Numbered from the stretch's first letter, positions 6,763 to 17,166 are shown. The stretch is DNA of 42,562 bases from Planctomycetota bacterium (GCA_020831805.1 JAFIFX010000021.1:1-42562), one strand, 5' to 3'. Made by a program: numbers and translations. Notes: a model not told the origin generated them from the letters alone.

Positions 6763-8217
6763 ATGCAACCTTTGTATTCTGACTCGACCCCCGCGCCCAA
6801 GGCCGCCAAGGCCGTCGCTGCCGACACAACTTTCGCCAAACTCAAACTCGCTGAACCCATCCTCAAGGCCCTGGACGAGGCCGGGTACCGCACGCCCACG
6901 CCCGTGCAGGCCATGGCCATCACCCCGGCGATGAGCGGGCACGATGTGCTCGCCGTCGCCCAGACCGGCACGGGCAAGACCGCCGCGTTCGCGCTGCCCA
7001 TCATCCACCGCCTGCTCAAGGACGGGCCCGCACCCCGCCCCGAGGCGCACCACGAGGACCGCGACCAGCGCGGCCACCGGGGTCGCCGCGGCCGCGTCGG
7101 CCCCGCGTTCCTGCCCCGCGTCCTGATCCTCTCACCCACCCGCGAGCTGGCCACCCAGATCTGCGAGTCGTTCAATGACTACACCCGGCACTGCAAGCTG
7201 CGCCACACCGCGATCTACGGCGGGGTGTCCCAGTTCCGCCAGGAGAAGGCCCTCGAACGCGGCGTCGATGTCATCGTCGCCACGCCCGGCCGCCTGATGG
7301 ACCTGATGGAGCAGGGCGTGGTCGACCTCTCGGCCGTACGCACGCTCGTGCTCGACGAGGCCGACCGCATGCTGGACATGGGCTTTATCAACCCCATCCG
7401 CCACATCGCCGCGGCCCTGCCCGAGCCCCGCCAGACCATGCTGTTCAGCGCGACGATGCCCCCGGCGATCGCCAAGCTCGCCGCGTCCCTCCTCAAGCAC
7501 CCGACCCGGGTCGAGGTGCCGCAGGAAGAGAAGAACACCCCCAAGATCGAGCAGTCCGTCCACCTGATCGAGACCGGCGACAAGCAGGGCCTGCTCGAGC
7601 GGATGATCGGCGCGTCGGACATCCAGCGGGCGGTGGTCTTCACCAAGACCAAGCACGGGGCCGACCGCGTGGCCCGCAGGCTCGAGATCGCCGGCATCGA
7701 CGCCGTGGCCATCCACGGCAACAAGAACCAGAACCAGCGCAACAAGGCGCTCGACGCGTTCAAGCGCGGCCGGTTCCGCGTGCTGGTCGCGACCGATGTG
7801 GCGGCCCGCGGGCTGGATGTCGACGGCGTGAGCCATGTGTTCAACTTCGACCTGCCGCTCGAGCCGGAGGCCTATGTCCACCGCATCGGGCGCACAGGCC
7901 GCGCGGGCGCGACCGGCATCGCCGTCGCCTTCTGCACGCCCGAGGAGCGCGGCCTGCTGCGGGCCATCGAACGACAGATCGGGGCCAAGGTGCCCAGCGT
8001 CGGCGAGCACCGCCACGCCCCCCGCTCGGAAGGCCAGCCCCGCCCCGGCTCGGGCAAGCACGCCCCGCGCAACGGCCGCCCCCGCAAGCCCGGCGCCCCC
8101 GGCGGACCCCGGCGCGGCGGACCCGCCCGCCCCGAAGCCGGCTACGCCCCACGCTCGCGCACGAAGGCCAACCGCCCCGGCAGCGGCGTCCAGCGGCCCG
8201 CCACGGACCGCGCCTGA
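6763..8217 (+). CDS. rhlE: DEAD-box ATP-dependent RNA helicase, RhlE-type
   Basis: The enzyme unwinds short RNA duplexes with ATP, in ribosome assembly or RNA turnover. All core motifs are present: the Q-motif region TPTPVQAMAI, motif I AQTGTGKT (about 67-74), Ia PTRELA, II DEAD (198-201), III SAT, and the C-terminal RecA motifs ATDVAARGLDV and HRIGRTGRAG. Between motifs I and Ia there is an extra charged loop (about 91-115, His/Arg/Glu-rich) not usual in RhlE. After residue 400 comes a basic Pro/Arg/Gly tail typical of RhlE and likely to bind RNA. The total is 484 residues. The ATG at 6763 lies within GGAGATG context. The gene probably responds to cold with the RRM gene upstream, and ends at a strong terminator. 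Confidence 0.9.
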   Translation: MQPLYSDSTPAPKAAKAVAADTTFAKLKLAEPILKALDEAGYRTPTPVQAMAITPAMSGHDVLAVAQTGTGKTAAFALPIIHRLLKDGPAPRPEAHHEDRDQRGHRGRRGRVGPAFLPRVLILSPTRELATQICESFNDYTRHCKLRHTAIYGGVSQFRQEKALERGVDVIVATPGRLMDLMEQGVVDLSAVRTLVLDEADRMLDMGFINPIRHIAAALPEPRQTMLFSATMPPAIAKLAASLLKHPTRVEVPQEEKNTPKIEQSVHLIETGDKQGLLERMIGASDIQRAVVFTKTKHGADRVARRLEIAGIDAVAIHGNKNQNQRNKALDAFKRGRFRVLVATDVAARGLDVDGVSHVFNFDLPLEPEAYVHRIGRTGRAGATGIAVAFCTPEERGLLRAIERQIGAKVPSVGEHRHAPRSEGQPRPGSGKHAPRNGRPRKPGAPGGPRRGGPARPEAGYAPRSRTKANRPGSGVQRPATDRA

Positions 8218-8255
8218 CCCACCCCGCGTCAAGGGACGCGGGACCACAGCCACCG

Positions 8256-8261
8256 TATGAT
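8256..8261 (+). promoter_or_regulatory. -10-like element for tRNA-Ser inside the terminator region
   Basis: TATGAT (5 of 6 to TATAAT) sits just before the rhlE terminator stem. Starting about seven bases downstream (about 8268) would leave out part of the 5' stem, so the tRNA transcript would avoid the terminator. The -35 region is weak (GGGACG at 17 bases). Confidence 0.4.
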
Positions 8262-8262
8262 G

Positions 8263-8291
8263 ACGGGCACGCCGCGGCGTGCCCGTTTTTT
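8263..8291 (+). terminator. Intrinsic terminator of rhlE
   Basis: ACGGGCACGCCG is followed directly by its exact complement CGGCGTGCCCGT and a run of six T. The central CGCG acts as the loop. It starts 46 bases after the rhlE stop and ends four bases before tRNA-Ser. Confidence 0.85.
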
Positions 8292-8295
8292 CGCA

Positions 8296-8382
8296 GGTGC
8301 GGTGGCCGAGCGGTTGAAGGCACACGACTTGAAATCGTGCAAGGTCGAAAGACCTTCGTGGGTTCGAATCCCACCCGCACCG
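8296..8382 (+). tRNA. tRNA-Ser (anticodon TGA)
   Basis: The full cloverleaf is visible. The acceptor stem is GGTGCGG/CCGCACC with discriminator G. The D-arm holds TGGCCGAGCGGTTGAAGGC, and the anticodon stem is CACGA/TCGTG around loop CTTGAAA (anticodon TGA at 8330-8332). A long class II variable arm follows (AAGGTC..GACCTT), then a T-arm GTGGG-TTCGAAT-CCCAC. The length is 87 nt, as expected for tRNA-Ser, which reads UCA and related codons. CCA is not encoded. Confidence 0.97.
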
Positions 8383-8477
8383 TTCGCTTTTTCAGACGGA
8401 ATCACTGTGGGCCGAGGTTGTGTGTCTGTGTTGCGTTGGGGTTGCTACAAAACCGATACCCAGTAAAATGCTTCCGT

Positions 8478-8825
8478 ATGAAACGACTCTCCTTCGCCGC
8501 TCGGGTTCGTAAAATTGTATTTCACGACGGTTGGTGGCGATGGTTCGCTGTGATCGGCGTGCTCTGGCTTATCAGCACTGCAGTAAAACCGCACGCTTGG
8601 TACATCGAGGCGTCGCCGGAAGACTCGAACCTGAATCTCGTTCAACGCCGGTGGTGGGGATTCGGCTCCAACGAGCGATACAGACTCCAGTTCATGTATG
8701 GCCGAGGCTCTTGGATGGTGAAATGGGATGATGCGTGGGTACCCGTTGACCCATGGGATGGGCGTTGGAATCGGGCCTTTGGCATCCTCTATCAGGATGA
8801 CCCGTATCACGATGACTTCCCCTGA
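8478..8825 (+). CDS. Small single-pass membrane protein, unknown
   Basis: The product has 115 residues. A basic start (MKRLSFAARVRK) is followed by one hydrophobic, Trp-rich segment (WWRWFAVIGVLWLISTAV, about 19-36), then an outside-facing aromatic, Asp-rich tail with WMVKWDDAWVPVDPWDGRW. I do not recognise a family. The stretch from about 8385 to 8825 is clearly less GC-rich and uses A/T-ending codons more than its neighbours. It lies right after a tRNA gene, both of which suggest foreign DNA. The ribosome-binding site is weak. It may be a real small gene or a decaying import; no homologue can be claimed. Confidence 0.5.
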   Translation: MKRLSFAARVRKIVFHDGWWRWFAVIGVLWLISTAVKPHAWYIEASPEDSNLNLVQRRWWGFGSNERYRLQFMYGRGSWMVKWDDAWVPVDPWDGRWNRAFGILYQDDPYHDDFP

Positions 8826-8897
8826 CTTGCTTCGACCATCGCCGCTATGCCCACTCACATCGCCGGGGACAAGGTCAGCCCATGCCCTGCGGATCTC

Positions 8898-9161
<264 letters not shown>

Positions 9162-9189
9162 GTTGTCGACCGCCCAAGGGCGGCCTGCC

Positions 9190-12100
9190 TCAGGGGCAGC
9201 CCTTGTTGAACAGTGCCAGATAAGCCGCTACATCAAAGAAGTTCCACTCGCCGAACGGCGGCGCCAGATCCGCTGCGGGATCCTGGTTGTTGAACGCCTT
9301 CAGGAACGCCGCCAGGTCAAAGAAGTCGACCGAGCCGTCGTTGTTGAAGTCCGCGATGCAGTCGTCCGGCGGGACGGAGAGGGTGATGCGGTTCTGCGTC
9401 TGCCCCATGCCGCGGCCGTTCGCGGTTGGGTCGACCAGGACGATCAGGTCGTCCGGAACGCCGTCATTGTCACCATCCAGATCCGCGGAGAGGACGAGCA
9501 GCGGCTTGCCCCCGGGCTGGTCCGGAAGGTCGGTCGCGGCGGTGAAGTTCAGACCGATGGACCCGGCGTCGGCGGACACATTCCGCAGTTGACGGACGGT
9601 CCGCTCGCCCTGCTCGTTGACCGCCACGATGACAATGTCGAGATCGCCGTCGTTGTCAAGGTCGGCAAGGGCGATCGAGGTCGGCAGCGGCGGGATGTCG
9701 GGGTTCGAGGTGATCTCGATGTTCACCGGGGGTGCGAAGCCCGTGGCAAGCCCTCGGATCAGCGTGATGGAGCCCGGATTACCGTCGGCGTCGCCCTCAT
9801 TGAGCACGACCAGATCCGTGAAGAAATCGTCATCCAGGCGGCCTGCCAGCACCTGACGCGGGCGGTCGCCGGTCGGGATATCGACGAAGGTCGCGTTGTC
9901 CACATCGCCGTTGACGATGTTAAAGACGCGGACGGTCCTGTTGGACGGGTTTGTCGCCGCAAGCCCGTTCTGTCCAAGGCCGGGCAGCGCCCGGTCGAAT
10001 GGCACGATGGAGTCGATATCGTCGACATCCACCTCGCAGGTTTCCCAGACGAAGTTGGCTCCGGTCAGGGTCGAGACGAACAGCCTGGCGGTATTGCCGC
10101 CACGAACACCATAAATCAGGTCGTCACGCTGGAACCCGATGAGGAGGATTTCCCCGACCGCGAGATCGGTCACCTGGAATCCGGGGTCGATCTGGATCGT
10201 ATCGATGTTCGATGGCGTGATCTTATTCGTCGCGGAGCTGTTGACATTCAGGAAGTAGATGTTGTTGTTCCCGTTGTTATCGCCCCGGTTGGCGTACGCG
10301 ATCTCCGGCCTTCCGCTCTGGTTGAAATCACCGACCTCGACCGAGGTCGGCGCGTCCACATTGGGGCCTAGGTAGAGGGTGACTGATTCGAAGCCGAATC
10401 CGTCCGCATCGTCGCTCCCCACGAGGACTGCGATGGCGCCGTTCGGGGCGATGTCTTCGATGAACGGCACCGCGATGACCAGGTCCAGGACCCCGTTTGG
10501 AAGCCCGTTCGGCCCGCCCGTGATGTCCGCCAGGACAGCATCGTTCGGGACACCCTGGCTGTCAAAGGTGCTTGTCGTGAAGAGCAGTTCATCGAGCGGG
10601 ATGGCCACCATGCTGACACTGCCCGGCTCACCCAGTTGGCTGTACCTTGCGACCAAGGTTCCCTGGACGATGCCGCCGGGAGCCTCAACATCGAGGACCG
10701 GCGAGAAGACCACATCAAACCTCGGCGAGGATGGGTCCAGCGCCGCGGCCGTGAGCAACGGGGGGAACTGCTGGTCCACCTGCGGGACCAGACCCGGCGG
10801 GGCCGTGACCTGAAGCCCGCCGCCGAGCGCGGCGATCTGCGAGACCTGCAGCGATGTCGGGGTTGGACCAGCAGATAGATCGATGCGGAGCGATCCCGCT
10901 TCCCGGCCGAGCACCGGGTTCAGGTACGAGTTTAGGAAGTTGCCCTCCACGAACATGGATCCACCCTGGTCCGGACGGAGACGGCCGCCGACGGACACCA
11001 GCGGCGCCTCGAATGTGCCGCGCCCGCTGATATCGCTGGAACCCTCGATGGACAGGATGGCGTCGGACCCGAGCCGGGTCGTCTGCTCCATGCGGATGGA
11101 CTTATTGCTGACCAGCAACGGGCCGGGTGAACGGATGGTTGAGCCGAGGCGATCCATCACGATGTTCGTGATCAGACCGCTCTGGTACCACGCGATCACA
11201 TCATCGCGCGATGAGCCCGCGATGATGTCCAGATCGCCATCGCCATCGAGATCGGCGATCTCGACCGTACGGGCCGCATCACGGAACTCGTCCACAACCC
11301 GCTTGGTGAAGTTGGGGATGCGGGTCCCGTCGTTCTCGTACCAGAAGACCTTGTTGTCGATCAACGCCGCGGCCACAACATCCAGGTACCCGTTCTCGTT
11401 GATGTCCGCAACCGCGAGCGACACGGGCTGGCCGATATCAGGATCGATGACATATTCGGTGAACGATGGCACCGATCCGCCGTTGTTGGAGAACCAGACG
11501 ATCTCACGGGCCGTGGTGCTGGCCGAAAGAATGTCGATGTCGCCATCGTTGTCGATGTCGGCGGCCACGACAAACTCTGCCCGGTTCTGTGTGGTCGAGA
11601 TCACCCGTCTGGTGAAGTTGGGATTCGATCCGCCGCTGTTCTCGTACCAAGCGATCTCGAACCCGAGCCTGGCCGCAGAAACGATGTCGATCAGGCCGTT
11701 GCCGTTGATGTCCGCGGCGAACACCGAGGAGGCTCCGATCGCCTGATCGGTGATCACGTGCCGCGTGAAGGTTGGGTTCGGACCTCCGCTGTTTCGGTAC
11801 CAGGCGACCGTGTTGTCGTTCTCGGAGGCCGAGATGACATCCATGTACCCGTTGCCGGTCAGATCCGCCGCGAAAACCGATCTGGCTCCGTTGGCCTGTG
11901 TTGTCAGCGTGCGTTTCGTGAAGACCGGGGGGTTGCTGCCGCTGTTCTGGTACCAGGCGACCGTGTTGTCGCCGAACGACGCCACAAGGATGTCGAGATG
12001 GCCATTGTTGTTCATGTCGGCGAGATGGACAGCGCGTGCATCGATGGCCACGATCGGGATGACCCGACGCTGGAATGTCGGGTTCAGCCCGCCGAGGTTC

Positions 12101-13761
12101 TCGTACCATGCGACCCGATTATCCAGGCGTTCCGCGGAAACCAGATCCAGCCGGCCGTTCCCGTTGATATCGCCCGCCCGAACGGACCAAACACCGTTGG
12201 CCTGTTCCGTGATGATCCGCTGGGTCAAACTCGGAAGGCCCGCCAGAACGAGCTCGGGTCCGCCGTCGAGCGTGCCGTTGACTCCGACCGACACCGGTCC
12301 GGCAACGACGACCTGGTCTCCGATCAAGGACGCGTACGCGCCGGGCGGGACATCGAGCGTGCCGAAGAACTCAACGCCGTAGCCAGGGGCGGCCTCCAGA
12401 ACCGCTCCGTCGGCCATGACGGTTGAAGTCAGCGCCGACCGCTGGATCGCCCCGGTAGAGCGAACCTCGATCGCCTTGCCGAGGAAGTTGATAAACAGAC
12501 CGCACGAATCGTCGAAGTGGATCGGATCCGCGATCAGCACATCGTCTGAACCGGCCTGCATGATGGCCTGCGAAAGGCGTATGTAGCTGTTACCCGTTGT
12601 CTGGTTGAAGACACGCGGCTGGCGATGCACGGCGACGGTGTTGTCGTTGGCGGAGACCGAGAGCACATCCGGCACGCCGTCGCCGGTGACATCCGCAGAA
12701 AACACATCCGAGGCTCCGTCCAGATCGCCGAGGATGACATGCTTGGTGAATGTCGGCGGTGAGTCCCCGTTGTTCTGGAACCAGATGATGGCGTCTTCCA
12801 CCAACGCCGCGGCGAGCACATCCACATGGCCGTCACCGTCGAGGTCGACGGCCTGCACGGCGACCGGGAAGCCGATGTCGTCACTGACCAGATGCTCTGC
12901 AAAGTTCGGAGGCGATCCGCCCAGATTCTCGAACCAGGAAACCCGGTCGTCGTTGGTCGCGGCCACGACGATATCCATCCGGCCGTTGCCGGTCATGTCC
13001 ACGGCAACGGACGATTCGGTCCGTCGCTGCGAGGTCGAGATGACGCGCCGGGTGAAGGTCGGATTGTCTCCCCCGGTGTTCTCGTACCAGGCGACCTCGA
13101 ACCCGAGCCGCGCGGAAGACAGGATGTCCATGCGGCCATTGCCGTTGATGTCCGCGGCATACACGGACGACGCCCCACTCGCCTGGTTCGTCACCAGCCT
13201 GGCGTCGAATGTCGGGTTGGTCGCCCCGTCGTTCTTGTACCAGCGGATCGAGTTGTCGCTCTCGGACGCGGAGAGCACATCCATGTGTCCGTTCCCGTTC
13301 ATGTCGGCCGCGAACACGGATCGGGCGCCGAAGGCCTGGTTCGTAATGACAATTCTTGTGTAGGTGTTGTTGCCGTTGTTCCGGTACCAGGCGATCGTGT
13401 TGTCGTTGATCGAGGCCGACAGGATGTCCGGGAGCCCGTTCCCGTTCAGATCCGCGACATACAACGAGCGGATGAAGTCCGAAGCACTGTTGATGATCCG
13501 CGGCGTGAATGTCGGGATCGGCGCACCGTCGTTCTCCCAGATCGTGACCGAGCCGTTGCGGCGGCCAGTGATGATGTCGGTCGCACCGTTCCCGGTCATA
13601 TCCGCGGCAAAGACCGCGCGAGCACCGTTCTCGCTGGTGGTCAGGATGGTGTTCTGAAAGCAGATCTGGGCTGATGCGTCTGCGCCGCCCAAGCCGAGAA
13701 CCCCGAGAATCACGCCCAGAATGGCGTGTGTACGCCCACGAGTCGGTACATATGCACGCAT
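9190..13761 (-). CDS. Secreted multi-propeller FG-GAP/VCBS-repeat protein with GC-type dockerin tail
   Basis: This is a 1523-residue extracellular protein. The signal peptide is residues 1-31 ([18 protein letters not shown]). Residues about 48-380 hold seven 50-residue FG-GAP/VCBS repeats, each with a calcium-type loop such as DMTGNGATD or DINGNGRMD and a WYxN strand: one seven-bladed beta-propeller. A beta-rich spacer follows, then a second set of seven repeats (about 525-860). The fourth repeat in both sets has LGFE(V/I)AWYEN, so the whole propeller was duplicated. After another beta-rich part (860-1090) comes a third, more divergent propeller. The last 57 residues are a GC-type dockerin ([18 protein letters not shown]), likely for surface attachment. 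GGGGGGAAG precedes the ATG. No catalytic motif is visible; ligand binding or adhesion is likely. Confidence 0.92.
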   Translation of the reverse strand: MRAYVPTRGRTHAILGVILGVLGLGGADASAQICFQNTILTTSENGARAVFAADMTGNGATDIITGRRNGSVTIWENDGAPIPTFTPRIINSASDFIRSLYVADLNGNGLPDILSASINDNTIAWYRNNGNNTYTRIVITNQAFGARSVFAADMNGNGHMDVLSASESDNSIRWYKNDGATNPTFDARLVTNQASGASSVYAADINGNGRMDILSSARLGFEVAWYENTGGDNPTFTRRVISTSQRRTESSVAVDMTGNGRMDIVVAATNDDRVSWFENLGGSPPNFAEHLVSDDIGFPVAVQAVDLDGDGHVDVLAAALVEDAIIWFQNNGDSPPTFTKHVILGDLDGASDVFSADVTGDGVPDVLSVSANDNTVAVHRQPRVFNQTTGNSYIRLSQAIMQAGSDDVLIADPIHFDDSCGLFINFLGKAIEVRSTGAIQRSALTSTVMADGAVLEAAPGYGVEFFGTLDVPPGAYASLIGDQVVVAGPVSVGVNGTLDGGPELVLAGLPSLTQRIITEQANGVWSVRAGDINGNGRLDLVSAERLDNRVAWYENLGGLNPTFQRRVIPIVAIDARAVHLADMNNNGHLDILVASFGDNTVAWYQNSGSNPPVFTKRTLTTQANGARSVFAADLTGNGYMDVISASENDNTVAWYRNSGGPNPTFTRHVITDQAIGASSVFAADINGNGLIDIVSAARLGFEIAWYENSGGSNPNFTRRVISTTQNRAEFVVAADIDNDGDIDILSASTTAREIVWFSNNGGSVPSFTEYVIDPDIGQPVSLAVADINENGYLDVVAAALIDNKVFWYENDGTRIPNFTKRVVDEFRDAARTVEIADLDGDGDLDIIAGSSRDDVIAWYQSGLITNIVMDRLGSTIRSPGPLLVSNKSIRMEQTTRLGSDAILSIEGSSDISGRGTFEAPLVSVGGRLRPDQGGSMFVEGNFLNSYLNPVLGREAGSLRIDLSAGPTPTSLQVSQIAALGGGLQVTAPPGLVPQVDQQFPPLLTAAALDPSSPRFDVVFSPVLDVEAPGGIVQGTLVARYSQLGEPGSVSMVAIPLDELLFTTSTFDSQGVPNDAVLADITGGPNGLPNGVLDLVIAVPFIEDIAPNGAIAVLVGSDDADGFGFESVTLYLGPNVDAPTSVEVGDFNQSGRPEIAYANRGDNNGNNNIYFLNVNSSATNKITPSNIDTIQIDPGFQVTDLAVGEILLIGFQRDDLIYGVRGGNTARLFVSTLTGANFVWETCEVDVDDIDSIVPFDRALPGLGQNGLAATNPSNRTVRVFNIVNGDVDNATFVDIPTGDRPRQVLAGRLDDDFFTDLVVLNEGDADGNPGSITLIRGLATGFAPPVNIEITSNPDIPPLPTSIALADLDNDGDLDIVIVAVNEQGERTVRQLRNVSADAGSIGLNFTAATDLPDQPGGKPLLVLSADLDGDNDGVPDDLIVLVDPTANGRGMGQTQNRITLSVPPDDCIADFNNDGSVDFFDLAAFLKAFNNQDPAADLAPPFGEWNFFDVAAYLALFNKGCP

Positions 13762-13851
13762 GACTTCCCCCCGTGCCGCCTTCGGCAGGATCAGATCTAC
13801 TCAGGTCTTCACCAGAGGCATACCGGCATCGAGCAAGCCCTCAGCCGAGCC

Positions 13852-13875
13852 TTTGGCAAAGAATGTGGTGCCAAA
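13852..13875. promoter_or_regulatory. Inverted repeat between the kinase and propeller genes
   Basis: TTTGGCA and TGCCAAA form a perfect 7-bp inverted repeat spaced by ten bases, 91 bases upstream of the propeller-protein start. It may be an operator for that gene. The rest of this 189-base gap shows no gene. Confidence 0.35.
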
Positions 13876-13950
13876 CTAACGCAAGCGATCACCCCGTTCA
13901 AGGGTTTACCATGATTTTTTGTACACATGAACGGATTCCTTACAAATCAG

Positions 13951-16900
13951 TCAATCTTCTCCGCTGCAGTCATCAATGACTGACTGCATCTGGGCTTGGA
14001 TAGCTTGCCTTCGCTGGTCCGGCATCTCCATGCCTGACATTGCATCGAGTGCCTTGCGGGCGAAAATGACGGCCTCCTCGCACTGCCCGACCATCTGATA
14101 CGCAGCAGCCCGCCTGGCGTAGTTGAGCATCGATTCGAGCGGGCGCACGCTGTCCGCACGGGCCATGTACTCGACCGCTTTCTCGGCGATACCCTGGTTC
14201 AACGCGAGAATCCCGATGTTCCGATAAGCAACGGCCAGGTGCGAGGTTCTCGTATCGGAGAGCTGCTGTGCTTCACGTAGGATCTCGTATTGCGCCGCCG
14301 CATCGGTGTACATCCGGATGGCTTCCTGGAGCCAGTCACCGGGTCTTCCTGTTCGCTGCATCCGTTCGAAGGCACTCGCGCTCTGCATCAGGATGTCCGC
14401 GTACTCGCCCCGGTACATCTGCGGCCCGCCCGCGGCCTCAACGCCCAGCACGAGCCGATACCCCCGAGCGGCTTCTCGGTACTTGTCCAGGGCCCGGTCC
14501 ATCATCGCCTGCTGCTCGACCGGGTCACTCCGTTCGGCGGCCATCTCCTGGAGCACCCGCGCGTAGTTGAAGATCGTCGCCGCGAGACGGCGCTGCTTGC
14601 GTTGATCGCCCGGATCCGCCGCGCTGTACTGCCTGGCAAGCCGCAGCATGATCTCGGCTTCCTCGAGGACACGGTCGGTCATGCCGGCACGCCGGTACGC
14701 CGCGACCAGCGCGTTGCGCGACTCGAGCAACAGTTCCTGGGAGTAGCCGTCCATCGGATCGGCCTCCACAAGTCGCTGCGCGTGGGACAAGGAATCGCGA
14801 TACCGGCCGATCGCGGAATCAGGATCCTGCATCTCATAGGCTTCAAATCGCCCGACCTGCCGCAGATCGATGACCAGCGCACGCCGCAGGATGGCATCGG
14901 CCGGCCATCGTTCGACGGCCCTGCGCCTGGCGCTCAGCAGCCGATCGTGGATCTCTTTGGTGCGAGCGTGTTCGCCCGACTCACGCGCACTCTCCGCCTG
15001 GATCGCCAGGGAACGCAGGAACAAATCGGTGATGTCCGGAGCGACATCCGTGCTGCCGAACCCGCGCTCCAGCTCCTCGTAGACCTCTCGTGCAATCCGG
15101 TCGGCCTCGGCCGCCTCCCGGTTCATCATCGCCAGCTGGGCTCGGACCAGGTCGATCCCGGCTCGCGCGGCCTTGGCTTCCAGGCCTGTCCCCAGCACGC
15201 GCGCCGCCCGTTCTGCGCTCGAAACCCTCAGCTCGGCCTGGTTCACAGAGCCCTGGGATCCGAGAAACCGGGCCATGCCAGCCAGCGCGTTCACGTGCCC
15301 GAGCTGGATATCTCGATCGTCCGGGCGTTTGGTGAGCAGAGCGGCATACAGATTCAGAGCCTGCCGGAATGCCTCTTCGACCGCTTCGATCGACTTGTTC
15401 TCAACCAACGCGATCTCGCCCATGGCCAGATAGGACGCCGCGAGCTCCGAATCGATCCAAGCCTCGCTCTGCGTCCCTCGGGTCAGCGTCCCGAGCACGC
15501 CCAGTGTTGTCTCGACGAGCTGACTCCGCGCCGCCGTGGCGCCCTCGACCCGGCGGACGCTGCGCTCGTACCCGCGGTACACGCCGATCAGCTCGCGGAT
15601 CTTGTCCAAACGCTCGTTGGCGATGGCGAGGCTCGCCTCGGCCTCGCGGCGTGCCGCGTCGGCCTCAAGCGAAGCGTCGGTGGCCTGCACCAGCGCGCCG
15701 TCCCGTTCCTGCAGCGTTTCGGCGAGTCTGACATTCAAGGATCGCTGGTTCTGCCACGCAACCAGCACCACAACCGACGAGACGACCAACGCGATCAGGC
15801 CGGCCGCGACCCCCGTGAAGAGCGGCTTGTTGCGTCGCACCATCTTGCGGATCTGGTAGAACGAGCTTGGTGCCCGGGCGATGATCGGCTCGTTGTTCAG
15901 ATACCGCTGGATGTCCGAAGAAAACTCGTGCGCGGACTGATAGCGCCGGAGCCGGTTCTTCTCAAGCGCTTTGCGAGCAATGGTTTCGATGTCACCGCGA
16001 TAAACTTTCGAGATGCTCGAAAGACTCGTCGGCTCGACCTCCCGGATAATCCGCGCCGCCTCGGTCAGGATCATCCGATCGAGCTTGTACGGCAACTCGT
16101 TCGCCAGCAGCTCATACAGAATGACACCGAGCGAGTACACATCGCTCCGCGCGTCGATCTCGTCAGGATCGCCCTCCACCTGCTCGGGCGACATGTAGGG
16201 AATGGTACCGATCAGCTGGCCGATCTGCGTCAGGTACATCGACTCGCGCCGGTCCGACCCGGTGGACTTCGCCACGCCGAAGTCGAGTATCTTTGGGTGG
16301 CCGTCTTCCTGCACAAGAATGTTCGCCGGCTTGAGGTCACGGTGGACCACACCGCGCGTGTGGGCGTGATGCACCGCCTCGGCGATTCTTTCCATGAGCA
16401 CGAGCCGCTCGGAGAGTGAAGGATCGTGCGTCTTGATCCACTCGTTCAGCGGCTTGCCGCTGATGAACTCCATCGCGAACCATGGACGCTCGGGACCATT
16501 GCCGGCCGCGATGCCCGCGTCATAGATCCGCGCGATCCCGTCGTGCTGGAGTTTGGCGAGCACCTCGGTTTCGAACTTGAATCGCGCGAAGGCCGCCTGG
16601 CTCATCATCGTCGGCCCGAGCACCTTCAGCGCGACGATCTGGTGCGGGAACTGGCGCATGGCCTTGTACACCACACCCATCCCGCCGCGCCCGATCTCTC
16701 GCACGATCTTGTAACCAGGTATCTCCGGAAAATCTTCATCGAGCAGTCTCGCCGCGCCGCCCAGCGGCGTGGGACCCGGCGTCGAAGCGCTGAAATGCGT
16801 TTCTTCTTCCATCATCAGCAGCGATTTGACTTCGCTCAGCAGCGTGTCGTCATCGCCGCACACGGCGCGCAGGTACGACTCGCGTTCCGCCCCGGAACGC

Positions 16901-16953
16901 TGACGCGCTTCCTCAACGATCGTGTGAATGCTCGGTCGCTCAGCGCTTGACAT
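13951..16953 (-). CDS. Transmembrane PknB-type serine/threonine protein kinase with TPR-like C-terminal half
   Basis: The product is a 1000-residue Hanks-type kinase. The kinase domain (about 81-350) has IGRGGMGVVYKA, the ATP-anchoring K110, HRDLKPANIL (D206), DFG (224-226) and the SPEQ/APE-equivalent segment, so it should be active. One membrane helix (about 379-400, GVAAGLIALVVSSVVVLVAW) follows, then a coiled segment (400-470). A long alpha-helical, TPR-like region runs to the end and is predicted to lie outside the cytoplasm as sensor or scaffold. The ATG at 16953 (MSSAERPSIHT) has GGTGGAG upstream; the open frame runs further but without family support. Planctomycetes carry many such kinases, often with ECF sigma factors; none is here. 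The next gene downstream on the same strand is the propeller protein. Confidence 0.92.
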   Translation of the reverse strand: MSSAERPSIHTIVEEARQRSGAERESYLRAVCGDDDTLLSEVKSLLMMEEETHFSASTPGPTPLGGAARLLDEDFPEIPGYKIVREIGRGGMGVVYKAMRQFPHQIVALKVLGPTMMSQAAFARFKFETEVLAKLQHDGIARIYDAGIAAGNGPERPWFAMEFISGKPLNEWIKTHDPSLSERLVLMERIAEAVHHAHTRGVVHRDLKPANILVQEDGHPKILDFGVAKSTGSDRRESMYLTQIGQLIGTIPYMSPEQVEGDPDEIDARSDVYSLGVILYELLANELPYKLDRMILTEAARIIREVEPTSLSSISKVYRGDIETIARKALEKNRLRRYQSAHEFSSDIQRYLNNEPIIARAPSSFYQIRKMVRRNKPLFTGVAAGLIALVVSSVVVLVAWQNQRSLNVRLAETLQERDGALVQATDASLEADAARREAEASLAIANERLDKIRELIGVYRGYERSVRRVEGATAARSQLVETTLGVLGTLTRGTQSEAWIDSELAASYLAMGEIALVENKSIEAVEEAFRQALNLYAALLTKRPDDRDIQLGHVNALAGMARFLGSQGSVNQAELRVSSAERAARVLGTGLEAKAARAGIDLVRAQLAMMNREAAEADRIAREVYEELERGFGSTDVAPDITDLFLRSLAIQAESARESGEHARTKEIHDRLLSARRRAVERWPADAILRRALVIDLRQVGRFEAYEMQDPDSAIGRYRDSLSHAQRLVEADPMDGYSQELLLESRNALVAAYRRAGMTDRVLEEAEIMLRLARQYSAADPGDQRKQRRLAATIFNYARVLQEMAAERSDPVEQQAMMDRALDKYREAARGYRLVLGVEAAGGPQMYRGEYADILMQSASAFERMQRTGRPGDWLQEAIRMYTDAAAQYEILREAQQLSDTRTSHLAVAYRNIGILALNQGIAEKAVEYMARADSVRPLESMLNYARRAAAYQMVGQCEEAVIFARKALDAMSGMEMPDQRRQAIQAQMQSVIDDCSGED

Positions 16954-17129
16954 GACTCCACCCGCCCCCGCCTCGGGACAAGACCAACCTGTATACCTGA
17001 CGATGGGCCAGCCGGCCGTGCCGGGTCCGCACACGCGGCTTCCATGGGTAGAAGCGCGAAAACTGGCCCCTGCCGTCAAAATCCCGCCCGATTCTGCTGA
17101 ACTGCCCCATGCTCGGAGGATTCACCCTC

Positions 17130-17166
17130 ACCTAGCACTTAACCGGTTGCCAACCTAACACTTACC
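17130..17166 (-). repeat. Two direct repeats at the kinase promoter
   Basis: On the minus strand, TAAGTGTTAGGT and TAAGTGCTAGGT differ at one base and are 23 bases apart centre to centre, about two helical turns. The first overlaps the predicted -10; the second lies around the start point. This is a typical place for a repressor or for a second promoter. Confidence 0.5.

Noticed and set aside
8257..8466. A short open frame crossing tRNA-Ser
   Set aside because: It overlaps a terminator and an intact tRNA gene and has no protein features.
9170..9183. CCGCCC-AA-GGGCGG as terminator of the propeller gene
   Set aside because: The loop is only two bases and no T run follows; support is too weak to list it as a feature.
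13852..13875. Sigma-54 promoter reading of TTGGCAC..TTTGC on the minus strand
   Set aside because: The GG and GC elements are 13 bases apart, not the required 10; the repeat is kept only as a possible operator.
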